DNA from: Paenibacillus sp. FSL R5-0345
GTDB lineage: Bacteria; Bacillota; Bacilli; Paenibacillales; Paenibacillaceae
Length of the DNA stretch: 64,000 nucleotides
Assembly (NCBI RefSeq): GCF_000758585.1
Contig: NZ_CP009281.1
Span: 1,426,001-1,490,000 of the forward strand
Reading direction: 5' to 3'
Shown here: positions 54,473 through 63,507 of the stretch, in pieces
Numbering within the stretch: position 1 is the stretch's first letter
Layout of the letters: each line of letters starts with the position of its first letter
Translations under genes and position numbers: made by a program
The notes under the pieces: generated by a model
Told to the model about the DNA's origin: nothing
Databases searched by the model: none
What the model saw: only the letters and a program-made list of their open reading frames with translations

Positions 54473-56221
54473 ATGGCAACTTTTCATTATTCAGGATCTT
54501 CCTTTTATTATAACGATCAGGCGATACGGCTTATCTCAGGGGCCATCCATTATTTTCGGACTCTGCCGGAACATTGGGAAGACCGTCTTATCAAATTAAA
54601 AGCTTGCGGCTTCAATACGGTTGAAACCTATGTGGCATGGAATTTACACGAGCCGAAGAAAGGCCAACATAATTTTGAAGGTATGGCAGATGTAGTCCGG
54701 TTTATTGAATTGGCAGGAGATTTGGGTCTGCATGTCATCGTTCGTCCCGCACCTTATATTTGTGCAGAATGGGAATTTGGTGGACTGCCATCTTGGTTGC
54801 TAGCTGATTCGGATATGCGTCTTCGATGCTACCATAAGCCATTTCTAGATCATGTAGATGCGTATTATGATGTATTGCTCCCCAAATTACAACCACTGTT
54901 ATGTACAAATGGTGGCCCGATCATTGCTATGCAGATTGAGAATGAGTACGGAAGTTACGGCAATGACAAGCGCTATTTGACTCATTTAAAAGACAGCATG
55001 ATTTCCCGTGGGATAGATGTACTACTATTCACTTCCGATGGACCTGAAGACGCGATGTTACAGGGAGGTATGGTCCCAGGTGTGCTAGAGACGGTGAACT
55101 TTGGATCACGTCCAGTAGAAGCATTCAACAAGCTCCGTGAATACCAACCAGAGGCTCCAATCATGTGTATGGAATACTGGAACGGTTGGTTTGATCATTG
55201 GCGTGAGGAGCATCATACGCGTCCGGCTGAGGATGTAGCGAAGGTATTGGATGAGATACTTAGTTTAGGCGCATCCGTTAATTTCTATATGTTCCATGGC
55301 GGAACTAACTTTGGGTTCTACAACGGAGCGAATGGACATACGTTTGACAGCTATGAACCAACAATTACTAGTTATGACTATGATTCCTTACTGAGTGAAT
55401 CCGGTGAGCCGACAGCTAAATATTATGCAGTTCGTGAAGTGATCTCCAAATATGTAGATCTCGGACCCATTGAGTTGCCAGCTCCTGTCGCTAAGAGAGC
55501 ATATGGGAGAGTAGAGATGAAGGAGCAGACTTCACTTACCGCAAACTTGAATCGTATTTCTGCACCTATTCACTCTGCATACCCTGAACCGATGGAGAAA
55601 TTGGGTCAGGATTATGGCTTTATTCATTATAGTACGTTCCTTACAGGACCTCGTCCCAAAGATGAGTTCTTCATCCAGGATTTACATGATCGTGCATTAG
55701 TCTTTCTGAATGGAGAGCTCACTGCAACCTTAGATCGTGTAGAGCCAGAGGTGAAATTAGAGTTCAAGGTTCCGGCCGAAGGGCTCCATGTTAGTATACT
55801 TGTGGAGAATTTAGGACGTGTCAACTATGGTCCTTTTATGAGAGATTGTAAAGGGATTACCGAAGGGGTACGTTATGGACGGCAGTTTCTGTCGGAATGG
55901 ACGACTTATACGTTGCCATTAACGGATTTATCTGGTCTGCAGTTTGAAGGTTTATTCAGGCAAATGGAACCTAGCTTCTTCCGCAGCACCTTGGTTGTGG
56001 ATGAACCTTGTGATACGTTCTTGAGCATGGAAGGATGGACTAAGGGCGTCGTGTTCATTAATGGGTTCAACCTTGGACGCTATTGGAATATCGGACCACA
56101 GAAAACAATGTATGTGCCAGGTCCTCTATTGAAACAAGGCGACAATGAGATTGTCATCTTTGAATTGCACAGCACTTCAGATACCGCTGTTACCTTCGTA
56201 GATCAACCGGTATTAGGATAA
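54473..56221 (+). CDS. Beta-galactosidase, glycoside hydrolase family 35
   Basis: 582 residues. GH35 TIM barrel: SGAIHYFRTLPEHWEDRL at the start, catalytic acid Glu158 in QIENEYGSYG, and nucleophile Glu234 in MCMEYWNGWFDHW. A C-terminal beta-sandwich follows, with the GFNLGRYWNIGPQ motif near the end. The start ATG at 54473 follows GAGGTG; the longest frame adds ten residues. No signal peptide, so it is cytoplasmic. Last gene of the catabolic operon. Confidence 0.95.
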   Translation: MATFHYSGSSFYYNDQAIRLISGAIHYFRTLPEHWEDRLIKLKACGFNTVETYVAWNLHEPKKGQHNFEGMADVVRFIELAGDLGLHVIVRPAPYICAEWEFGGLPSWLLADSDMRLRCYHKPFLDHVDAYYDVLLPKLQPLLCTNGGPIIAMQIENEYGSYGNDKRYLTHLKDSMISRGIDVLLFTSDGPEDAMLQGGMVPGVLETVNFGSRPVEAFNKLREYQPEAPIMCMEYWNGWFDHWREEHHTRPAEDVAKVLDEILSLGASVNFYMFHGGTNFGFYNGANGHTFDSYEPTITSYDYDSLLSESGEPTAKYYAVREVISKYVDLGPIELPAPVAKRAYGRVEMKEQTSLTANLNRISAPIHSAYPEPMEKLGQDYGFIHYSTFLTGPRPKDEFFIQDLHDRALVFLNGELTATLDRVEPEVKLEFKVPAEGLHVSILVENLGRVNYGPFMRDCKGITEGVRYGRQFLSEWTTYTLPLTDLSGLQFEGLFRQMEPSFFRSTLVVDEPCDTFLSMEGWTKGVVFINGFNLGRYWNIGPQKTMYVPGPLLKQGDNEIVIFELHSTSDTAVTFVDQPVLG

Positions 56222-56243
56222 TAGGGCATATAATATATCGTAA

Positions 56244-56281
56244 TAACAAAGACACCCAGATAGTATCGGGTGTCTTTGTTA
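56244..56281. terminator. Bidirectional terminator between GH35 and the response regulator
   Basis: TAACAAAGACACCC pairs with GGGTGTCTTTGTTA around a loop of about ten bases, symmetrical on both flanks; it serves both converging operons. Confidence 0.85.
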
Positions 56282-56303
56282 TGTTCAGAAAGTATATTCT
56301 TGT

Positions 56304-57449
56304 TTATTGAACTCTGAGGTTATGGAGCTCCCATTGTTCGTACCACTCTTCAACACTGGCTGGGAGTCCGATACTGAGTTCACTTATTAATAGATCTTTG
56401 AGAATTTTGTATTGTTCTTCCACAGCGGAACGTTCCCCGATACTATCGTAGACCTTCATTAATCCTAAATGTCCTTGTTCAAAATAGGGCTGAAGCTGTA
56501 CTACCTTTTGATACACAGTGACAGCTTCGGGAACTCTGTTGTTGTCGATATAGAACTGGGCCATTCCCATAGCATGGTGTAGCCAAATGGTGCGCAGACG
56601 TTGTTGTTCACCCTCCGCCCACAAATAATCGTAATCTCCAAAATAATCCCCTGAATAAAGCTCAAATAAGCTTTGATGTTCTGCACAATTGTCCTCTCCG
56701 ATGGATTCGAGTGCAAGAATGTTGTGCTCCCACTGGGCTGCATCGATTAGAAGCGGCCCGGTCTCAAGCGTATACCCTTCCCCGCCACTGACGTTGCTGA
56801 TATGCAGATCTACCTCACTCTGCTTTAAACATTGTCGTACTTGATAAATGGTTGTGTAGAGATGGGTAGAAGCCTTTTTAAGGTTGAAATCTGGCCATAG
56901 TAGGTCAATCAGGGTATCTTTACTGACAAATCGATTGCGATTATGAAGCAAGAAAGCAAACAATTCTTGTGCCTTAGAAGTTCTCCAACGGAGATTGTTT
57001 AAAGGTTGTCCTCCTCGTTCAAAACGCAGCGATTGAAAACAACGAATCGTTAGTTCATGTGCTACCTCTGTGCTTTTTGGTGCAAACCTCAATCTGTCCT
57101 CCAAGCGTTGTACTGTTTTGAATAAACGGTCATGTCGCACGGGCTTCAAAATATAATCAATCGCATTTAACTCAAAGGCTTCCACTGCATATTGGTTATA
57201 CGCGGTCACGAAAACGATATTAGCGTTTGGACAGACCTCTTGCAGAATTGCGGCAGCTTGAAGTCCGCTCACTTCAGGCATTTCAATATCAATAAAAATA
57301 ACGTCAGGCTCCAATGCTGGAGTTTCTTGTATGGCTTGGACAGGATCTGTATAGGATGCGACGATTTGAACAGCTTCCATTTCTTTTAACATGAATTCTA
57401 ACTTTACGAGGGCAAGCCGTTCATCGTCCACCAACACTGCTTGAATCAT
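56304..57449 (-). CDS. Response regulator with OmpR-type DNA-binding and BTAD domains
   Basis: 381 residues. REC domain (VLVDDERLAL; phosphoacceptor in VIFIDIEMPEVSG), a winged-helix region at about 135-225 (ELFAFLLHNRNRFVSKDTLI), then a BTAD-type all-helical domain of SARP-like regulators to the end. I use ATG 57449 because the REC domain begins there; the longest frame (57518) overlaps the kinase gene. It lies 55 bases after the dual-kinase gene on the same strand and is its likely partner. Confidence 0.88.
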   Translation of the reverse strand: MIQAVLVDDERLALVKLEFMLKEMEAVQIVASYTDPVQAIQETPALEPDVIFIDIEMPEVSGLQAAAILQEVCPNANIVFVTAYNQYAVEAFELNAIDYILKPVRHDRLFKTVQRLEDRLRFAPKSTEVAHELTIRCFQSLRFERGGQPLNNLRWRTSKAQELFAFLLHNRNRFVSKDTLIDLLWPDFNLKKASTHLYTTIYQVRQCLKQSEVDLHISNVSGGEGYTLETGPLLIDAAQWEHNILALESIGEDNCAEHQSLFELYSGDYFGDYDYLWAEGEQQRLRTIWLHHAMGMAQFYIDNNRVPEAVTVYQKVVQLQPYFEQGHLGLMKVYDSIGERSAVEEQYKILKDLLISELSIGLPASVEEWYEQWELHNLRVQ

Positions 57450-57504
57450 TGTTATTTCACCACTCAACATAGTATTTTTAGCAAAAAACAATAAACTCTT
57501 ACTT

Positions 57505-60500
57505 CTATTTCGGTTCATTCAAGTCTGTCTGTGAATAGGAATTTTTGCGAATCATATTTCTTTTTTCAAAAGGGATTATGAAACTTACTGAAGTTCCTTG
57601 CCCTTCCTTGCTTTTAATTTGCAAACCCGTCGCGTAGACACGTAACAACCGCTTATGTGTATTAAGAAATCCAATCCCTCTTGTTACATTAGACTGACTG
57701 CTCAGCAGTTGCTGAAGTTGCTCGGAAGTCATACCTTTACCATTATCAGCGATTGTAATCTCGATGTCATCAGCTAGTTCTTTGATGGATATTGAAAGCG
57801 TACCTCCTTTGGAGCGGCTTAATATACCATGCCTAACGGCATTTTCAACGAGTGGCTGAATGGTCAAGGGAGGTAACTGAAAATGTAGATTTTCTGTTAA
57901 CTCCCAGTTGATGGTCATCCTGTCCTCAAAACGCTCTTTCTCTATGTACAGATAGGCACGGACAAGCTCAAGCTCGTGTTCAATCGGTATCATCGGCTCA
58001 GCGTTCAAGAAGTTAAAGCTTAAGCGTAAATAAGAGCTAAAGGCATCAATAAGGTGACCCATACGTTGTGTATCAAAAGATGCCAAAGCAGATATAGAAT
58101 TTAATGTGTTGAATAAGAAATGTGGTTGTATTTGCGCTTGAAGATACGCTGCTTCCAGACGAAGCCGTTCATTTACGGACTGTTTTAAGTCTGTTAAGGA
58201 ACGTACCCGTCCTCTTAGCTCCATAGCGTTCATGGGTTTCATTACATAGTCGTTCGCGCCCGAAACAAATCCGGTGTAGATATCTTCCGGCTGGCTACGT
58301 GCGGTCAGAAGTAGAATAGGAAGCTCAGCTATAGTAAAACGTTCACGAATTCTCTGTGTTAATTCATAGCCGGACATCTGGGGCATCATTACATCTGTAA
58401 TGATTAAATCCCATTGATCAGTATCCAGTTTTATTAAAGCATCAATTCCACTGGTTACCGTAACCATTTCATAGTCTTTGATGGATAGTACGCTAGTAAG
58501 GATTTTCAGATTAACCGGGTCATCGTCGACAGCCAAAATCTTAGGTCTTCTTCCATCCGTTGAAGTAGCAGATGTAGTGTTAAATTCGGATAGCCTAATA
58601 TGAGATAGTTTGTCCGTGTATTCAGTCACTGTTGAGAATTCTAAATTGAATTTTTGAATGTTTGAATCGGATAGAGGCATAGTAAAAGTAAAAGTAGAGC
58701 CTTTGCCAAGTGAAGATTTTACGCTAATCTTTCCACCGTGAAGTTCAACTAACTGTTTACAAATACTTAAGCCCAATCCAATTCCACCACTTATTGCTGT
58801 CAGGCTTGAATCACCCTGTTCATAGGGTTGGAAGGCTCTAAGCTGTGTTTCCTCGTTCATTCCAATGCCAGTATCCGTAATATGGATGCGCGCCACACCT
58901 TTATGAATATCCGCATGGACCCTAACTGAGCCTACACTCGTATATTTCACAGCATTTTGAAGCAGATTGAACAAAATCTGAATGAGTCTTTTCTCATCTG
59001 CCACAATAGAAGGAAACGAGTCGGGAATCTCCGAGATTAGTGTAATGTGCTTACCTTCCGTTAGGAACTTGAGCATATCGAGTACGCCAACAGCTACGGA
59101 TTGAATGGGAACATTTCTTAACTGTAATTGAATGTTGCTTTCACGAAGCTGTGATTGATCTAGAAGATCGTTTATCAGTAAAGACATACGTCTTCCGACG
59201 GTAATTAGCAGTTCTAGATTACTTGCGTTCTCAAGCATTAAGGATTCTCTTTCACTGTCTAAGACGGTCTCAGCAATATTAATGATGCTATGTAGGGGGT
59301 TTTTCAGCTCGTGAGAGGTATTAGCTAGGAAATCATCCTTTTGCGTAACGGTTCTTTGCAGGCTTTTTGCCAGGTTTTCAGTCTGCTTAGCATTCCACAA
59401 ATAGCGCTTAAACCCAAAAGTCGCAAAGCATAAAAAGGCAATAATCAGGTCAAAAGGATAATAGGTAACGTCAACCAGATCGAAATTTTTAAACAATCCC
59501 CAATGAGTGCTGTTAATTATGGCTAGGATAGATAGCAATAGAAAGATAGAGCCATCGTTGTTTTTAAGCGCAGATTTCAGAAAGAGAACTACAACTTCTA
59601 ATGATAGAACGATTATATTGATGATAAAAATAGGTGTAAATAATTCGTAATAGCGGACAACGGGACCGAGCATTATGAAAAGGATATGTACCAAGGATAA
59701 GCTGGTCAGGATCCGAACACTTTTGATTTTTAAATTCTGGAACATTAGATGCTTGCTTGTCAGTAAGATGAATAAAAAAGCCATAATATTAGATATAATT
59801 AATAGTTTTAAGCTCCATTGGTAGTTTAAGGGAAGCATATGCAGCAAAAGCTTGTCATCATCAATGAGTACTGTAGTTATAGCGGAAATTACCAACAGAA
59901 AAAAATAGATCAACATCTTTTGCCGCGGACCAATGGTATATAATATTGCTGCATAGACTGCATGAAGTAGAAGTACTACACATAATAACAGTTGAAGGCC
60001 TATGGAAACGATCCGCTGATGTGCTAAGGTTTTTTCGTTACCAAATAAAATGGGTTTAAAAATACCGCCTGTATGAGATAAAGAGTAGTTGGCTACATGA
60101 ATCACAATTTCAATTTCAGTCTTATCCGTTGTAAAAGATACGGAGTAAGGTAATACACGAGCAACATAGTCTTCTTTATTGGCAGATGGAGAACCTGAAT
60201 TTCCTAGTAGTTCACCATTGATATATATTTCCGAAGAAGTCCGAACCCCGGATATGAGTATGCCATAAGACTTCTTTTCGTTTTTATCTACAAGAATCCG
60301 TAACCGATAGGAGCCGTAGCCAAAAGCAGACTTTTCGCTATTATGAATGGCATCGTTCCACTGATCCGGGACTTGTATATATTTTTTAGGGGGAGCTTTG
60401 TTTAGAGTTTCTTTATTGAAAGTGGGAAGCAGCGTATTAGGATAGAACTCCCATTGGCCTTTTAAGGTAAGGAGCTTGTCTTGATTTAAGACTTTATTCC

Positions 60501-60630
60501 GTAAATCGAGAACTCCTTTGACTAATTGTGGTTGTATGGCATGAGGCGATGCCCAAACCCATAGGAAGCGAAATCCAGTAAGTATAGTAAGAAATAGCAC
60601 GATAATTAGAAAGAGTTTTCTTTTAGTCAT
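57505..60630 (-). CDS. Hybrid sensor with two kinase modules and a receiver, 1041 residues
   Basis: Domains in order: signal anchor 6-26; extracytoplasmic 7TMR-DISM-type beta domain to about 190 ([29 protein letters not shown]); seven membrane helices about 195-400; HisKA with His440 in SHELKNP; HATPase ([18 protein letters not shown]); receiver about 696-815 ([14 protein letters not shown]); then a second, LytS-type kinase with [12 protein letters not shown] near 836 and its own HATPase (NAVRHGI). The start ATG has no visible ribosome site, and the frame is closed four codons upstream. Regulated targets are not known. Confidence 0.9.
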   Translation of the reverse strand: MTKRKLFLIIVLFLTILTGFRFLWVWASPHAIQPQLVKGVLDLRNKVLNQDKLLTLKGQWEFYPNTLLPTFNKETLNKAPPKKYIQVPDQWNDAIHNSEKSAFGYGSYRLRILVDKNEKKSYGILISGVRTSSEIYINGELLGNSGSPSANKEDYVARVLPYSVSFTTDKTEIEIVIHVANYSLSHTGGIFKPILFGNEKTLAHQRIVSIGLQLLLCVVLLLHAVYAAILYTIGPRQKMLIYFFLLVISAITTVLIDDDKLLLHMLPLNYQWSLKLLIISNIMAFLFILLTSKHLMFQNLKIKSVRILTSLSLVHILFIMLGPVVRYYELFTPIFIINIIVLSLEVVVLFLKSALKNNDGSIFLLLSILAIINSTHWGLFKNFDLVDVTYYPFDLIIAFLCFATFGFKRYLWNAKQTENLAKSLQRTVTQKDDFLANTSHELKNPLHSIINIAETVLDSERESLMLENASNLELLITVGRRMSLLINDLLDQSQLRESNIQLQLRNVPIQSVAVGVLDMLKFLTEGKHITLISEIPDSFPSIVADEKRLIQILFNLLQNAVKYTSVGSVRVHADIHKGVARIHITDTGIGMNEETQLRAFQPYEQGDSSLTAISGGIGLGLSICKQLVELHGGKISVKSSLGKGSTFTFTMPLSDSNIQKFNLEFSTVTEYTDKLSHIRLSEFNTTSATSTDGRRPKILAVDDDPVNLKILTSVLSIKDYEMVTVTSGIDALIKLDTDQWDLIITDVMMPQMSGYELTQRIRERFTIAELPILLLTARSQPEDIYTGFVSGANDYVMKPMNAMELRGRVRSLTDLKQSVNERLRLEAAYLQAQIQPHFLFNTLNSISALASFDTQRMGHLIDAFSSYLRLSFNFLNAEPMIPIEHELELVRAYLYIEKERFEDRMTINWELTENLHFQLPPLTIQPLVENAVRHGILSRSKGGTLSISIKELADDIEITIADNGKGMTSEQLQQLLSSQSNVTRGIGFLNTHKRLLRVYATGLQIKSKEGQGTSVSFIIPFEKRNMIRKNSYSQTDLNEPK

Positions 60631-60742
60631 AGTAATTAAACATTATTCGACAAAAAACAATATATTCCTTTCCCAAAAATATTTCAAAAATTAAAAAAAA
60701 GTTGCAGGGGATTAGAATTGGCAGGCGTCTAACGTTATGTAG

Positions 60743-61303
60743 GTGAAGGAGGGGAGAAAGCTGGAAGAGGCGGAATGGATTTCTGCTGTGCTGAACGGTG
60801 AGCATCAGGCCTTTGGGCATTTGGTGACACGTTATCAAGGCATGGTATACAGAGTGTGCGTCAAGATTACTGGAGAAGCTGAATCGGCCAAAGATATGGC
60901 CCAAGAGGTTTTTATAAAAGCATACAAAGCGCTCCCCTCCTTCAGAGGACAGTCTACCTTCTCGACATGGCTTTATCGGATAGCTTATCGAACCTGTCTG
61001 GACTGGAAACGGGCCAATGATAGGGAGTGGAGGCATCGGAGTGCAGCTGATTACACTGAGAATGATTGGGTAACGTCTCAAACACCAGAGCAAGAGGTGC
61101 TAGAGCAGGAACAATCAGCTGAGCTGGGTGAGAATGTGAACAGCCTTGCGGAACCGTACCGGTCGGTCGTACAGCTGTACTATTTTCAGCGAAATTCTTA
61201 TCAAGAGATAGCGGAGCAAAAAGGTGTTTCCGTTAAGACTATCGAATCGCAGCTTTATCGTGCCAGACAGATGATGCGTAGACAAAGGGAGGAATTGCGA
61301 TGA
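60743..61303 (+). CDS. ECF-type RNA polymerase sigma factor
   Basis: 186 residues from GTG 60743. Sigma region 2 holds LVTRYQGMVYRVC and the DMAQEVFIKAYKAL motif; region 4 holds EIAEQKGVSVKTIESQLYRAR. The GTG has no ribosome site, whereas GAAGGAGGGG inside the frame is properly placed for CTG at 60761, giving LEEAEWISAVLNGEHQAF as N-terminus. That codon is unusual, so both are noted. It overlaps the anti-sigma gene by four bases. Probably autoregulated by envelope stress. Confidence 0.93.
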   Translation: MKEGRKLEEAEWISAVLNGEHQAFGHLVTRYQGMVYRVCVKITGEAESAKDMAQEVFIKAYKALPSFRGQSTFSTWLYRIAYRTCLDWKRANDREWRHRSAADYTENDWVTSQTPEQEVLEQEQSAELGENVNSLAEPYRSVVQLYYFQRNSYQEIAEQKGVSVKTIESQLYRARQMMRRQREELR

Positions 61304-61752
61304 ATTGTGCAATAGTGAAGGAATGGATGCCACATTACATTGACGGCCTACTGTCTCCAGATATGGAGCTGAGTATCCGGTTGCACATACAATCCTGTCC
61401 TGATTGCGCGCAGTGGCTGGAGGAAGCTAAGGAAATGTCCGCTCTTTGGTCAGAAATGGAAACGGACAGTGAATATCAGCATGAACAGATGGACTTTCCA
61501 GATCTCGCAGCAGGTGTTATGGCCCATATCGAGCAGCTCGAAACAGGACGCAGAGAGCGAGCGGTTAAAGCGACAAGCGTAAGACGTCGTTATGCTCCTA
61601 GAACATCTTGGATGCATTATGCGGTGGCTGCCTGCTTGAGCTTCTTATTGTTACAGTTTGGCGTTTTTGAGAATTTGGCTTATGGGATTACTGAAATTAA
61701 TGGTCATGTGTCGAATTCGGTGACCCAATGGTTCGGTGGCTTTAGAAAATAG
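61300..61752 (+). CDS. Anti-sigma factor with zinc-finger (ZAS) domain
   Basis: 150 residues. The N-terminal HIQSCPDC carries the His-x3-Cys-x2-Cys zinc-binding motif that clamps the sigma factor in the cytoplasm. A membrane helix lies at about 107-125, with a short extracytoplasmic tail. ATGA overlap with the sigma gene couples their synthesis. Release on envelope damage, by proteolysis or conformational change, is inferred from the family. Confidence 0.92.
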   Translation: MNCAIVKEWMPHYIDGLLSPDMELSIRLHIQSCPDCAQWLEEAKEMSALWSEMETDSEYQHEQMDFPDLAAGVMAHIEQLETGRRERAVKATSVRRRYAPRTSWMHYAVAACLSFLLLQFGVFENLAYGITEINGHVSNSVTQWFGGFRK

Positions 61753-61820
61753 TCATTAAATAATAGATGGATTCAGGTAAACTGAAAAGTTATGCTATCC
61801 AAATTTTAGGAGGATGTATT

Positions 61821-62318
61821 ATGATTAAGAAGAGACGTTGGCTCACTTTTATGCTAGCTATGATTCCTGGTGTAGGTCATTTGTACTTAGGTTTCAAAAA
61901 GCAGGGGCTGCAGTTTATGATCGGGGCTTCCTTATGTATTATGTTTATTCCGTCTGAGCCCATGATCTTCCCTTTTGCGCTAGCTGCACTATGGTTTTAT
62001 CAATTGTTCGATGCCCTGCAGAAAGCGGCTTGGATGAAAGTAACTGCTGCCGAACACGAGCGTATGATGTTCCATCCTGACAGCTTCGGAGAACCTTGGA
62101 CGATGGGGATATCCTCTATGCCCGGTTACCCACATGAAGATGTGAATCCGGCTTGGGTTGGTGTTGGATGTGTTGTTGCTGGGTTCCTTATGCTGGTGAT
62201 CTCAGCATTTCCGACGCTTTGGAGAATGTTAATTGAGATTAACATTGGTACGATCTTGCTATCACTGGGTCTGATTGCGTACGGTCTGAAGATGCTAAGA
62301 AACAATACGAGAGCGTAA
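61821..62318 (+). CDS. TM2-like membrane protein of the ECF operon
   Basis: 165 residues, three to four helices. It opens with the TM2-type PGVGHLYLGFKKQGLQFM, a short turn between helices, and ends in a pair of hydrophobic segments. The start ATG at 61821 follows AGGAGG; the longest frame (61767) has no site. The function is not known; such proteins often sit in envelope-stress operons. Confidence 0.82.
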   Translation: MIKKRRWLTFMLAMIPGVGHLYLGFKKQGLQFMIGASLCIMFIPSEPMIFPFALAALWFYQLFDALQKAAWMKVTAAEHERMMFHPDSFGEPWTMGISSMPGYPHEDVNPAWVGVGCVVAGFLMLVISAFPTLWRMLIEINIGTILLSLGLIAYGLKMLRNNTRA

Positions 62319-62335
62319 GAAACGGGGATTTGACT

Positions 62336-63427
62336 ATGGGGAGATGGAAAATCGGGAGTTTTACTGCAGCTATAGGCTGCATTGCACTTGGTGTCATTAT
62401 TGTGATGGCTCAGTATAATATGATCAGCTATGAAGTACTTGGTTATTTATGGCCAGCACTCTTGATCCTGTTCGGACTCGAGATGTTGCTAAGATTGTTT
62501 ATCAAATCCGATGCCAAAAGTCGTGTGAGCGGTTGGGCAATCCTATTGATCATCCTGTTGGTTGGAGCAAGCAGTGCACAGAGCGTAATGGCCGGCGGCT
62601 CACTTAGCAGTTTAATCGGGAATACACATTTAACTCCACTAAGCGGCAATGTCGAAGTGAAAGACAATATTACGACGCTGAAAATCGTACTTCCAAGTGG
62701 AAAAGTAAAGGTCGAGGGAATAGATGGAAGCTCATTGGATTATGAGGGAAGCTTACTCCTACCTGGAAAATCACAAAGTGAAGCCGAAAGTGCGTTGGAA
62801 AAGAAATGGAAATTAAAAACTGAGGGAGATACACTGATTATGGAGCTCGATACAGATCATAATTGGTTCTCTAATATTCAGTTTGGATTTAATACTAAAA
62901 GTCCTTATTTAAATGTAAGTGTACCTAGCAGCCTTGCCGTTGAGGTAGATACTAGTGACGGGTCAATAGAAGCCTGGGATTTAAAGTCTGGCTTAGTGGT
63001 TGACACTAGTAATGGGGTTATAAATATTCATGATGTTGCTGGCGGAGTTGAGGCACACACCAGCAATGGATCACTGACTGTTCAGAACATCCAAGGTGGA
63101 GCGCAGCTCAAAAGCTCTAATGGTGCGATTATATTGGATAATATAGATGGAGCGTTGACCGCAAAGAGCAGCAACGGCAAGATCACTATTAATTCAGCAG
63201 TGACTGGAAAATGGAAATGTTCGTCTAGTAACGGAAAGATTACGGTGGGATTGCCAACTGTGTCCGATGCGAAGATTACAGCGGATACTAGCAATGGCTC
63301 ACTGAAGGGGAATGTCCCTTGGGATCTAGACGGGGACAGCTTTGGCACTGCCATTCTTGGTAAAGGAACTTATACTGTGGACCTAAGTACGAGTAATGGA
63401 AGTGTAACCGTGGATACAGCTGAATAA
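62336..63427 (+). CDS. Membrane protein with DUF4097 beta-repeat domain
   Basis: 363 residues. Residues 10-85 hold three to four helices (LiaF/DUF5668-like). From about 105 the protein is a right-handed beta-repeat with recurring SSNGKI and TSNGSL turns, the DUF4097 fold seen in LiaX- and LiaG-like stress proteins. The start ATG at 62336 follows ACGGGG; TTG 62330 is less well placed. Last gene of the sigma operon; probably an envelope-stress effector or sensor. Confidence 0.85.
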   Translation: MGRWKIGSFTAAIGCIALGVIIVMAQYNMISYEVLGYLWPALLILFGLEMLLRLFIKSDAKSRVSGWAILLIILLVGASSAQSVMAGGSLSSLIGNTHLTPLSGNVEVKDNITTLKIVLPSGKVKVEGIDGSSLDYEGSLLLPGKSQSEAESALEKKWKLKTEGDTLIMELDTDHNWFSNIQFGFNTKSPYLNVSVPSSLAVEVDTSDGSIEAWDLKSGLVVDTSNGVINIHDVAGGVEAHTSNGSLTVQNIQGGAQLKSSNGAIILDNIDGALTAKSSNGKITINSAVTGKWKCSSSNGKITVGLPTVSDAKITADTSNGSLKGNVPWDLDGDSFGTAILGKGTYTVDLSTSNGSVTVDTAE

Positions 63428-63438
63428 GTACGAACAAG

Positions 63439-63492
63439 AAAGGGAGTTAAGGCTTCAGCGATTGGTTCTGCTGAAGCCTTAGCTCCCTTTTT
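63439..63492 (+). terminator. Terminator of the ECF sigma operon
   Basis: AAGGGAG and TAAGGCTTCAGC pair with GCTGAAGCCTTA and CTCCCTT around a loop, then T residues. Confidence 0.85.
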
Positions 63493-63507
63493 CAAATTAT
63501 AAGAAAC

